Below are positions 42,563 to 50,739 of a stretch of DNA of 64,000 nt, one piece after another. The position numbers were made by a program, and so were the translations under genes. How positions within the stretch are numbered: position 1 is the stretch's first letter; the number at the start of each line of letters is the position of its first letter. A model generated the notes under the pieces. That model was not told the DNA's origin and made no database searches. It saw only the letters and a list, made by a program, of their open reading frames with translations. The DNA is from Calothrix sp. PCC 7716 (lineage in GTDB: Bacteria > Cyanobacteriota > Cyanobacteriia > Cyanobacteriales > Nostocaceae): positions 8,002,580-8,066,579 of the forward strand of contig NZ_AP025018.1 in the NCBI RefSeq assembly GCF_019977735.1, written 5' to 3'.

Positions 42563-43906
42563 TCAACTTTCCGCAGTATGCTCATCCTCATCTTCTAGAT
42601 GCTCATGAATAGGTCTACCTGACCAATCTATTGGTTCGAGTAAACTTGCTCTAAAATCTTCTACAGTATCACGGTACTTCTGTTTTAAATCCCTTATTCT
42701 AATATTAATCTTTAGTCCCAACGCATGACTTATCATTGATACAATTAAACCTCGTGCTTCCTTGCCAGCATCCGCACGTTGTTTCGTTGGCTTCCAAATT
42801 ACATTTACCCAAGGCGCCTTATCTATATCGACAGGTACATAAGTCATAATAGCATCAATTGCATCTTCAATCGATTTACCTTGAACTCTAACCAGCTTCA
42901 ATACATCAGCTAAAATGAACTGACCAATAGGACGAGCATAAACGTTTCCCCCAGCAGTTGGTTTTCCAATATCATCAAACAGAAGCACACCATCAGCATC
43001 GGTACGTTTACGAATATCTCCAGCTTTTTTCCTACCCTTAAGAACATCATCAAAACCAGGACATTTACGTAACCAATACATCCAAATATTTTCTAAATAT
43101 TCATAAAATTTATCTAATTCTTCATCAGAAGGTCGAAACTGTTTAAATTTTGCATCAATATCCAATCCTCCATTATAAGCTCCAAGCAATATTTCGTTAA
43201 TGTCATAGAATGTTGTCAATGTTCCAATATAAGGGTCATGTACTTTTTTTGGCGATATTTGCTTAGAACCTAAATTACCCAAAATTAATATTTTTAACGT
43301 GTCGTTCTCTTTAATTAAACGACGTGAAACAATTGCCACTGCATCATCTTCATCAATGGCAATATTCATACCAGAGCTTGTAGGTTTTGCTCGACGATTT
43401 AAAGTCGAAAATAATCTTCGAGTTCTCTCAAGTCCTTCTTTTGTATTCTCGTGCTTTAAAATAATAACAGTAATTTCTTCTTTCCCTAAATCAGGATTTT
43501 GTCTCAACGCTTCTTGAATTGATTTTAGTCGGTGTTGACCATCTAAAGCATAATATATTTGACTCCCATCAAACCGTAATAAGCCAAATCCGTAACTTGA
43601 ACGGTCTTCTTTATCATCAATTAAATGATGCTCATCCACTTTTACGTGAGAAAACTCTGGTTCTCCTCCATATACAGCTACTACCAAGGCGCCGTAAAAT
43701 CTTTGTGGTGCATTTAAAAGATAAGGAACCATTTCCTTTTGCACACGGTCTTGAATTTCTCTTTGAATTAATTCATCTAAATGTTGATTTGTGTGGATTT
43801 CTTCTGCTAGTCTACATTCACGCGCGACTTTACCCAACTTCATAACGGTGACAAAATAATCCCAGTCACCCATTTTCGCTTTTAATGCTGGTACATAATC
43901 TGCCAT
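42563..43906 (-). CDS. dndB: DGQHR-domain protein, DndB-like (second copy)
   Basis: The product has 447 residues. YYALDGQHRLKSIQEAL near 117 gives the DGQHR signature, followed by RTRRLFSTLNRRAKPTSSG and IAIDEDDAVAIVSRRL, the typical DndB continuation. It is convergent with dndE and shares only the DGQHR core with the first copy, so the two are not a recent duplication. DndB acts as a repressor of dnd genes and modulates modification; which copy does this is not visible from sequence. Length is close to DndB proteins, so the symbol is given here with caution. Confidence 0.78.
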   Translation of the reverse strand: MADYVPALKAKMGDWDYFVTVMKLGKVARECRLAEEIHTNQHLDELIQREIQDRVQKEMVPYLLNAPQRFYGALVVAVYGGEPEFSHVKVDEHHLIDDKEDRSSYGFGLLRFDGSQIYYALDGQHRLKSIQEALRQNPDLGKEEITVIILKHENTKEGLERTRRLFSTLNRRAKPTSSGMNIAIDEDDAVAIVSRRLIKENDTLKILILGNLGSKQISPKKVHDPYIGTLTTFYDINEILLGAYNGGLDIDAKFKQFRPSDEELDKFYEYLENIWMYWLRKCPGFDDVLKGRKKAGDIRKRTDADGVLLFDDIGKPTAGGNVYARPIGQFILADVLKLVRVQGKSIEDAIDAIMTYVPVDIDKAPWVNVIWKPTKQRADAGKEARGLIVSMISHALGLKINIRIRDLKQKYRDTVEDFRASLLEPIDWSGRPIHEHLEDEDEHTAES

Positions 43907-44321
43907 GATAGTGCTTCCCTAATTAAATGATTTTACTATTTATATTTCGTGTGCGGCGCCTATGACACAATTAAGCAAGGTTCTCATTCTCATAAAAACC
44001 CGCATCTATTCGTCAATGCGACACTAGCTTGGTGTAGTTACAAATTAATTAACTGATTTGAGTATGGAAATAATCTGGGCAATATTAAAAAAGGTTAACT
44101 CCAACTTTTATAACAAATACTTAAGTAATTCGTATGTAAATTAGCTTGGCTTTACAGTAATTTTACATACCGAAGCACTTTTATGTGTTTAAAAGAAATG
44201 AAGTTACACAAATAAGATTATAAATACTCTTGTGGGATGGGCAGGAAAGCCCGTCTGATATTAAATATGGTTATATTAAAGGCGGGCAAGGATGCCCGCT
44301 CCACAAGACAAAAATTATAAG
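43907..44321. other. Intergenic region with a pair of inverted palindromic repeats
   Basis: About 415 bases without a gene. At 44232-44308 two CTTGTGG-family palindromes face each other (CTTGTGGGATGGGCAGG.. and ..GATGCCCGCTCCACAAG), making a 77-base inverted unit. Confidence 0.7.
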
Positions 44322-44900
44322 TTACTCAAATTTAACTTTGCTATAAATATCAGCAAGCATTATTTGGAAGGGCATTGAGTTCAAAGATAAAGTTTGATTT
44401 AAATCATCATATTCTGTAAATGTCCAAGTTTTGCTGTTAGTGTTATAATATTGCTCAACATGTACGCTATATTGGTCTATTAAAACATATTCTTTAAAAG
44501 TAGGGATAGTACGATAGGCAGCAAATTTTTGGTCTTTATCATATGCCCTTGTAGATTCTGATAATACCTCAGCAATCATTAAAGGATTAGTAATTGTATC
44601 TCGGCGCCCTTCTTGTAATTGTATCTCACCTTCAACTACCATTACATCAGGATAAGTGTTAATGCGTTTTTTAGGTATCCAGAGTTTTTGGTCTGAAACA
44701 AAGGTTTCATATGATTGCTGTTTCACGGCTAAATTCAATGCTGCGCTAAAGTTTAAAGCTATTCTATTGTGATTCGGCGTTCCACCAGTCATAAGAATAA
44801 TTTCACCATCAATGTACTCATGACGTTCCTGTGAATTAATTTCTAATTCAAAATATTCGTCAAGAGTATAATATTCTTTTTTGTTAGCTTGTACAATCAT
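44322..44900 (-). CDS. Uma2-family putative endonuclease (second copy in the island)
   Basis: The product has 192 residues: YTLDEYFELEINSQERHEYI, DGEIILMTGGTPNHNRIALN, TYPDVMVVEG, NPLMIAEVLSESTRAYDKDQ and FKEYVLIDQYSVHVEQY. These are the standard Uma2 landmarks with Asp, Glu and Lys positions of a PD-(D/E)XK site (PDVMV..AEV). It belongs to a different subgroup from the copy at 32560. It lies between the second DGQHR gene and the methyltransferase, on the opposite strand from the latter. Confidence 0.87.
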   Translation of the reverse strand: MIVQANKKEYYTLDEYFELEINSQERHEYIDGEIILMTGGTPNHNRIALNFSAALNLAVKQQSYETFVSDQKLWIPKKRINTYPDVMVVEGEIQLQEGRRDTITNPLMIAEVLSESTRAYDKDQKFAAYRTIPTFKEYVLIDQYSVHVEQYYNTNSKTWTFTEYDDLNQTLSLNSMPFQIMLADIYSKVKFE

Positions 44901-45181
44901 TTGATTATTGCCTAAGCATTCAAGTTATTACCTTATATTATAAATATATTTAGAGTGTTTTTAGAATAGTTGTAACAATTTAGACTTATATTATGAACCA
45001 GATAATCCGGAGGATTTCCCGCAGGGTAGGCACAAAGGACACAAAGAAAGAGGAATAGTTTTTGTGTTAAATATAATACCTGAAGCAAGTTAGGGCGCCT
45101 GAATTATCAAGAAAATTAAAGTTTTGCTCTAAATCACTGCAAAAAATATATATAGATAATTATCCCTTCCATCTTCTTCCT

Positions 45182-46636
45182 ATGACCGGGAGCTACATTG
45201 AAATTGAACGTCACCGTGCTGCGATACAGCGTGTTGATATATCACGTCCTGTGAAACTGGCCTTAGAGTGGAATATTCTCACTCAAAGCAATACTTTTTT
45301 TGACTACGGTTGTGGTTATGGTGGTGATGTTCAGCGCACTACGAAACTAGGGTATCAAAGTACTGGTTGGGACCCTTATTATTTTCCGAATGAGACGTTA
45401 GTTACTGCGGATGTTGTCAATATTGGTTATGTTCTCAATGTTATTGAAGATACTACTGAACGCGCAGAAGCTCTTTCTAAAGCTTGGAACCTTACACAAA
45501 AAGTACTCGTTGTTTCAGCACAAGTATTAGTTAATGCTCCAAGTCATCATCAAATATCTTACGGAGATGGAATAGTTACCCGTTTAAATACGTTTCAGAA
45601 ATATTACGAGCAAGAAGAACTTAAAAAGTATATAGATGAGACATTAAACGTTGATGCTGTACCTGTGGCTTTGGGTGTTTATTTTGTCTTTCGTAATGAA
45701 GAAGAAAAACAACATTTTAAAGCCATTAGATATTTCTCTCGCACTTCCACACCGCGCGTTCGTATTCCTACCAAGCGTTTTGAAGACTACCAAGAAATAC
45801 TGCAACCGCTAATGGAGTTTTATACACAACGTGGTAGATTACCTATAAAAGGAGAGTTAGTAAACCAAGAACAATTATTAATCGAGTTTGGTAACTTTAA
45901 GCGCGCGTTTGCCGTTATCCTCCAAGCAACCGATGAAACTGAATGGGATGCTATCGCTTATCGTCGTTCGCTCGATATCCAAGTATACCTGGCATTAATG
46001 CAACTCGAAGGTAATCGTTCCCTCTACAAACTACCATTAGAAATGCGCCAAGATATCAAAGCCTTTTTTGGTGACTACGAAGACGCTTGTGATGTCGCTG
46101 ACAGAAAACTATTTAGCTTAGGGCAAGCAGGAGTCGTTAAAACCGCGTGTGATAAAAGTAAAGTCGGCAAACGCACCCGCAGCGCACTTTATGTCCACGC
46201 TTCCGCACTCCAAGAACTCGACCCTTTACTGCGAATATATGAAGGATGTGCAACCCGCTTTATTGGACGTGTTGATGATGCTACTTTGATAAAATTTTAC
46301 ATTGATGAACCGCGAATATCCTATTTATATTATCCAGATTTCGACACAGACCCACATCCAGCTTTAAAAGCTAGTATTAATATTGACCTTAAAACACTTA
46401 GAGTAACTCACTACGACTATTCAGACAGAGCAAACCCACCTGTTTTACACCGTAAGGAAACATTTGTTGTCTCAACTTATCCTCAGTATGATTTATTTGC
46501 CAAGTTGACTCAGCAAGAAGTAGAGTTAGGGTTACTCAAAAATAAAAACGAAATTGGCACGCGCGATGGTTGGTTAAAGTGTCTAGCTGAACATAATGTG
46601 GAAATTAAAGACCACCAAGCAGTGAAAAACCGATGA
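45182..46636 (+). CDS. Dnd-associated putative DNA methyltransferase
   Basis: The product has 484 residues. The SAM-binding motif I is FFDYGCGYGGD near 38, with GWDPYY (motif II region) and VVNIGYVLNVIED after it. A long C-terminal domain (RRSLDIQVYLALMQLEGNRS, LYKLPLEMRQDIKAFFGDYE) follows. This two-part layout matches the TIGR04096-type 'DNA phosphorothioation-associated putative methyltransferase'. The target is unknown; it could methylate near or in place of sulfur sites. It closes the island and has no GGCGCC site inside, unlike the genes to its right. Confidence 0.82.
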   Translation: MTGSYIEIERHRAAIQRVDISRPVKLALEWNILTQSNTFFDYGCGYGGDVQRTTKLGYQSTGWDPYYFPNETLVTADVVNIGYVLNVIEDTTERAEALSKAWNLTQKVLVVSAQVLVNAPSHHQISYGDGIVTRLNTFQKYYEQEELKKYIDETLNVDAVPVALGVYFVFRNEEEKQHFKAIRYFSRTSTPRVRIPTKRFEDYQEILQPLMEFYTQRGRLPIKGELVNQEQLLIEFGNFKRAFAVILQATDETEWDAIAYRRSLDIQVYLALMQLEGNRSLYKLPLEMRQDIKAFFGDYEDACDVADRKLFSLGQAGVVKTACDKSKVGKRTRSALYVHASALQELDPLLRIYEGCATRFIGRVDDATLIKFYIDEPRISYLYYPDFDTDPHPALKASINIDLKTLRVTHYDYSDRANPPVLHRKETFVVSTYPQYDLFAKLTQQEVELGLLKNKNEIGTRDGWLKCLAEHNVEIKDHQAVKNR

Positions 46637-46644
46637 AATATGTA

Positions 46645-46671
46645 AGGGCGGGCAAGGATGCCCGTCCCATA
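46645..46671. repeat. GGGCGGGCAAGGATGCCCGTCCC palindrome
   Basis: A member of the CTTGTGG/CGGGCA..TGCCCG family directly after the methyltransferase stop. Confidence 0.75.
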
Positions 46672-46864
46672 CTATTAATGTATGGTTTATGCGTGAAATT
46701 ACCTAATACATGTGGCAATATATTCTGAATTGTATCGCTTGTGTATTACGTTTGATGAAAAATAAGCATAAAAAATAAAATCGGTGTTATTTTCTGCACA
46801 ATTGACCGGGTGCGGCGCCTATAGATATGAACAAAACAGATTATTCCAATATAAGGATGTTGAA

Positions 46865-48391
46865 GTGGTGAATGATATAAAAGCATTAACAAAAGCTGTT
46901 GGCAGTCGTAAGATGACTTCGCTGCTAATTCTCGGCTTTGCGTCGGGGTTGCCGTTATTTTTAACGAGCCGTACTCTCCAATTATGGATGCAAGACGCGA
47001 AAATTGACATTGGGGTAATAACGCTGTTTGGCTTGGTCAGTTTACCCTATTCATTAAAATTCTTATGGTCGCCTTTACTCGATAGATTTAATCTCCCATT
47101 TTTAGACCCGCGACGTGGGTGGCTGTTAATAACTCAGATTGGGTTAGTTGTTTCAATTATAGCGTTGGCATTCCAGCAGCCTGCCCAAAATAACCAAATT
47201 TTACAGCTTTTAGGAATAAATTGCCTAATTATTGCGTTTTTGAGCGCTACACAGGATATTGCTGGTGATAGCTACCGTACAGATGTTTTAAATAAACTTG
47301 AATTAGAAACCGGAGCATCGCTTTGGGTTTTAGGATATCGTTTGGCATTGTTCATTACACTTTCCCTCGCACCAATGCTTGCCGATGTTATTCCTTGGAA
47401 TGGAGTATATCTCGTAATAGCTGCAATTATGGGTGTAGGGATTATAGCAACGTTGATTGCTCCACCTATACAACGACGTAACCAGCAAAATAATTCTTCA
47501 CTATCACTATTAGATGTAGGTATTGTCGTTGCCATTATTGGTGTCATTGTCGGATTACTATCTTGGGTGATGGGAGACCCTTGTTTGGATGCAGCGAGAA
47601 AATGTACTCCTTATGAAGCACGTCTATTTCAGTTTTATTGGATACTCGCAGCGTTGTTAATTGGTTGGATTACCCTATCAGTTATGGCGCCTAAACCCCC
47701 AGTATCTCAACATGCAGAAGAACAGCCGCCACAATCGCTCCAAGATGCTCTGGTTCTACCATTACAAGAATTTTTTCATCGTTATGGATTAACTCAAGCA
47801 AGCTTAATATTAGTATTTATATTGCTGTATAAATTGGGTGACTCTGTAGTGGGAATTACAGCTAATTTATTTTTACGCGAAATAAATTTTACTAAAACTG
47901 AAATTGGTGCGATTCAAGGAGGAATGGGGTTCATTGCTACCACCGTGGGTGTTCTGGTTGGTGGTATTGTCCTTTCCAAAATTGGTATAAATAGAGCGCT
48001 CTGGATATTTGGAATACTGCAATTACTCAGCAACCTTGGTTATTATGCTTTATCACTAGTTGGCAAAAAGGACTTTACGCTTTTAATTTTGGCGATTAAC
48101 ATTGAAAATTTCTGTGCTGGACTCGTTACTGTGGTAACTGTGGCGTATTTGATGAGCTTGTGTAATCACAACTTTACAACTACACAGTTCGCGTTGTTTT
48201 CTAGCTTGATGGCAATTAGCCGTGACATTCTTTCCGCACCCGCAGGACAATTAGCTAAGGCAACAGGTTGGTCTTCATTTTTTCTGCTTTCACTAGTTGC
48301 AGCATTGCCAGGATTGCTTCTACTACCTGTTATTGCCCCTTGGGAACGCAAGCCCGTTTCAACAATGCCCAGACCCGGACTAGATGAATAA
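46865..48391 (+). CDS. AmpG-like MFS transporter
   Basis: The product has about 508 residues and about 12-14 membrane segments. LGFASGLPLFLTSRTLQLWM and LPYSLKFLWSPLLDR with a preceding FGLVSLPY are the AmpG (muropeptide permease) signature in the first helices; SATQDIAGDSYRTDVL is the conserved AmpG loop. It probably imports anhydromuropeptides from cell-wall turnover. The GTG at 46865 is preferred since AGGA lies 9 bases before it. The frame is open to 46784, but that extra part includes repeat-like sequence and does not resemble the family start. Confidence 0.85.
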   Translation: MVNDIKALTKAVGSRKMTSLLILGFASGLPLFLTSRTLQLWMQDAKIDIGVITLFGLVSLPYSLKFLWSPLLDRFNLPFLDPRRGWLLITQIGLVVSIIALAFQQPAQNNQILQLLGINCLIIAFLSATQDIAGDSYRTDVLNKLELETGASLWVLGYRLALFITLSLAPMLADVIPWNGVYLVIAAIMGVGIIATLIAPPIQRRNQQNNSSLSLLDVGIVVAIIGVIVGLLSWVMGDPCLDAARKCTPYEARLFQFYWILAALLIGWITLSVMAPKPPVSQHAEEQPPQSLQDALVLPLQEFFHRYGLTQASLILVFILLYKLGDSVVGITANLFLREINFTKTEIGAIQGGMGFIATTVGVLVGGIVLSKIGINRALWIFGILQLLSNLGYYALSLVGKKDFTLLILAINIENFCAGLVTVVTVAYLMSLCNHNFTTTQFALFSSLMAISRDILSAPAGQLAKATGWSSFFLLSLVAALPGLLLLPVIAPWERKPVSTMPRPGLDE

Positions 48392-48410
48392 ATATAAGGA
48401 AGTTTAATCT

Positions 48411-48824
48411 ATGGGGCAAAGAGTTGTCGTTGTTATTTCTACGACCATCCTTTTTCTAACAGGTCTTTTACTCGGTTACGTCCTCTCACAACTTGTTCTC
48501 GGACGCTTGGCACTTAATATTGTCACCTTTCTTGGAACATTTAGCTTGATTGTTATCTTCGCCACCCTTTACTACGTATTATTTTGGGAGTTCCGCAGAC
48601 AGCAAGCACAACCAGTAGGGCGCCAACCGTTAAATCAACAATACAGCGCGGATGAATTTGCACCCCCCATCGCCCAACTCAAAAACCAACTTGTTAATTT
48701 ATTAGGAGGAGATAGCGAAGGCGCCGAGCGTCTTGTAGCCCAAGCGCGTAAAACCTATCCCAAAATGCCAGAACATTGGTACTGGGAAAGAGTTATCGCC
48801 GATGTAGAACGCGATAGACGATAA
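48411..48824 (+). CDS. Conserved cyanobacterial-type membrane protein
   Basis: The product has 137 residues: two N-terminal membrane segments (about 5-27, VVVISTTILFLTGLLLGYVL, and 35-58, IVTFLGTFSLIVIFATLYYV) and a cytoplasmic helical tail (AQLKNQLVNLLGGDSEGAER, ARKTYPKMPEHWYWERVIAD). The tail resembles a half-TPR. It starts 20 bases after the AmpG-like gene, so co-transcription is likely. I know no function. Confidence 0.7.
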   Translation: MGQRVVVVISTTILFLTGLLLGYVLSQLVLGRLALNIVTFLGTFSLIVIFATLYYVLFWEFRRQQAQPVGRQPLNQQYSADEFAPPIAQLKNQLVNLLGGDSEGAERLVAQARKTYPKMPEHWYWERVIADVERDRR

Positions 48825-48828
48825 TCTT

Positions 48829-48857
48829 GTAGGATAGGCATCCTGCCTGTCCTTTCC
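48829..48857. repeat. CTTGTAGGATAGGCATCCTGCC palindrome
   Basis: A diverged member of the CTTGTGG palindrome family, inverted relative to the copy at 46645. It probably ends the preceding transcription unit. Confidence 0.65.
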
Positions 48858-48926
48858 ATTTTTTAAAAGCTGTATTGACGCTAAAATATGTGAGGCAAGG
48901 TTAATAAATCTTTAACTAATAGAATC

Positions 48927-49124
48927 ATGAATATTGTTCGTCAATACATCGCCCCTTTCATAGCCATTATTATTTTTTTTATTGCTCTAGCAGCAACCAG
49001 CGCGCGTATCTTCTTGCCGTCTGACATGTCGGCGCCTGCTCCTGTAGATGGTGTGGGATTTAATGGTAATGAGTTACATAATCAAAATAGTATTTATGTT
49101 TCAATGAAGGCGCCTTCTCTTTAA
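48927..49124 (+). CDS. Small single-pass membrane protein
   Basis: The product has 65 residues with one membrane segment at about 8-30 (APFIAIIIFFIALAATSARI) and a short polar tail with FLPSDMSAPAPVDGVGFNGN. The pattern of a membrane anchor followed by a PSDM(S/A)APAP linker is familiar from conserved cyanobacterial small proteins of unknown role. The ATG is in a clean context after AT-rich DNA. Confidence 0.55.
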   Translation: MNIVRQYIAPFIAIIIFFIALAATSARIFLPSDMSAPAPVDGVGFNGNELHNQNSIYVSMKAPSL

Positions 49125-49142
49125 GATTGCTTGCTTTGAGTT

Positions 49143-49215
49143 TGGGACGGGCAAGGATGCCCCGAACTTTGCCAGAAGAATAATCTCCTGGCAAGTTCTC
49201 TCCATCCCACAAGAT
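49143..49215. repeat. Inverted CTTGTGGGA-type repeat unit
   Basis: GGGACGGGCAAGGATGCCCC at the left and CCATCCCACAAGAT at the right face each other around GCCAG..CTGGC, forming a complex hairpin-rich unit of the CTTGTGG family. Confidence 0.55.
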
Positions 49216-49318
49216 AAAACAACAAAGTTGGTATATATAAAGTAAAATTTACCAAAGGTTATTTTTTTTCAGTGAGTTTTTGTGTCAGATTGTACTTACT
49301 GAGTTCCCGTAAACAGCT

Positions 49319-49810
49319 TTGAATTCCTTTTTAATACCATCATATAAAATTCGCAAAGGCTCAACTCTAGACAGAGCATTACTGGTAAAGTTCATGCAAC
49401 TGACTTACCAAGACATTTTTCCAAACCAAGATTTTTCGCATTTGTCGAAGACTGTTGAGCAATATCTATCGAGCGAAACCCCTCTGTGGTGGGTAAACTT
49501 TACAGACAGTGAAACTCTAACCCAAGAAACTTCTCCTGTAGCTTGTCTTTGGATGGGAAACGCTATCGACCAAATTACAGGTCAGCGTCATGCTCACCTA
49601 TTTTTACTGTACGTTGTTGCTGAACATCGGCGCCGAGGTGTAGGTAGAGCATTAATGGAATATGCACAAACTTGGGCAAGAGCGCGAGGGGACAAGCAAA
49701 TTGGTTTACAAGTGTTTTCTTCAAACACACCTGCGCTTAACTTATATAATCAACTCGGTTTTCAAACGCAATCTTTGTGGATGATAAAACCATTGGAAAA
49801 TGGGGAGTGA
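49319..49810 (+). CDS. GNAT-family N-acetyltransferase
   Basis: The product has 163 residues. The acetyl-CoA motif A is LFLLYVVAEHRRRGVGRALM near 100 (R-R-G-V-G-R-A), followed by ALNLYNQLGFQTQSLWM, the motif B end. Substrate unknown. A TTG at 49319 is used as start because no ATG precedes the conserved IRKGSTLDRALLVKFM segment; this start is uncertain. It is followed after 70 bases by the HEAT-repeat gene. Confidence 0.85.
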   Translation: MNSFLIPSYKIRKGSTLDRALLVKFMQLTYQDIFPNQDFSHLSKTVEQYLSSETPLWWVNFTDSETLTQETSPVACLWMGNAIDQITGQRHAHLFLLYVVAEHRRRGVGRALMEYAQTWARARGDKQIGLQVFSSNTPALNLYNQLGFQTQSLWMIKPLENGE

Positions 49811-49880
49811 AAAGCGGCCTTCCCCAAATTAAAATCAAAAAGGTGTGGAAGATAGCCGCTTGTAATGGTACTTTTTATTT

Positions 49881-50639
49881 ATGTATGATGAAGATGACCT
49901 CAGCTTACTCGACCCAGAAGCCGAGCTAGAAAGTCCTCTCGACAGTATTGAACCGCTGACTGAAGAATCAGAGGCACAATTACCTGACCCGGATGAGATG
50001 CTCGCGCTTCTTGATAGCCCTGTGCCACAGCAAAGAATGCTAGCGGCACGTGCTTTTAGTGACATAGAAGATGCGCGCGCAACTTCTCCATTAATACGTT
50101 TATTAACAGACACTTGTCCTTTAGTTAGGGTGAGTGCAGCCTATGGAATTGGACGTAATCCCTGTTCCGAAGCAGTAGAACCACTGATACATCAGTTAAA
50201 TCGCGACTGGAACGGCTACGTGCGTAAAGGCGTAGTTTGGGCATTAGGAAACTGTCGCGACCGTAGAAGTTTAGCCCCCTTAGCTAATGCACTCAAAACA
50301 GATATTTCGGCTGTACGACTGTGGGCAGCTAGCGCACTTGCTCAAATGGCAAACATAGGTTATGACGCTGTTGTTGGCGCCATGCCTCCTTTGGTTGCAG
50401 CTTTGGTTCAAGACCCAGTTGGTGCAGTTCGGAGTAATTGCGCTTGGTCTATTGGACAATTGTGTCGTGAGCTACCTTCTAACGTAGTTTACGCTACCGC
50501 AATTGATGCCTTAATTCAAACCTTTGCCGAAGACACCGACCTAGGAGTACGCGAAGACGCAAAAGCCGCTATTTTAGGTGTCGGAGATACGCGCGGACTT
50601 CAAATGATAGAAACGCTGGAACAAGAAGGATGGTTTTAA
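49881..50639 (+). CDS. HEAT-repeat (PBS-lyase-like) protein
   Basis: The product has 252 residues. After an acidic N-terminus (LDPEAELESPLDSIEPLTEE) come about five HEAT-like repeats: RMLAARAFSDIEDARATSPL, VRVSAAYGIGRNPCSEAVEP, VRKGVVWALGNCRDRRSLAP, VRLWAASALAQMANIG and VREDAKAAILGVGDTRGLQ. Similar proteins in cyanobacteria act as phycobilin lyases or assembly helpers, but the lyase-specific residues cannot be judged here, so scaffold is the safer call. Confidence 0.85.
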   Translation: MYDEDDLSLLDPEAELESPLDSIEPLTEESEAQLPDPDEMLALLDSPVPQQRMLAARAFSDIEDARATSPLIRLLTDTCPLVRVSAAYGIGRNPCSEAVEPLIHQLNRDWNGYVRKGVVWALGNCRDRRSLAPLANALKTDISAVRLWAASALAQMANIGYDAVVGAMPPLVAALVQDPVGAVRSNCAWSIGQLCRELPSNVVYATAIDALIQTFAEDTDLGVREDAKAAILGVGDTRGLQMIETLEQEGWF

Positions 50640-50640
50640 T

Positions 50641-50720
50641 TGAGTGCTGAGTGGAGAGTGCTGAGTGGAGAGTGGAGTTAGGAGTTAAGAGTAGGGTGGG
50701 CAGTGCCCACCTTACGAGTT
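50641..50720. repeat. Heptamer repeats and a GGTGGGCAGTGCCCACC palindrome
   Basis: GTGCTGAGTGGAGAGTGCTG and related TGAGTGG units are followed by AGTTAGGAGTTAAGAG and the palindrome at about 50697-50713, between convergent genes. Just to the right, TTACATCCGTTG (50740-50751) is one unit of the MITE end. Confidence 0.75.
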
Positions 50721-50739
50721 AGCAATTATAAATCAATAG

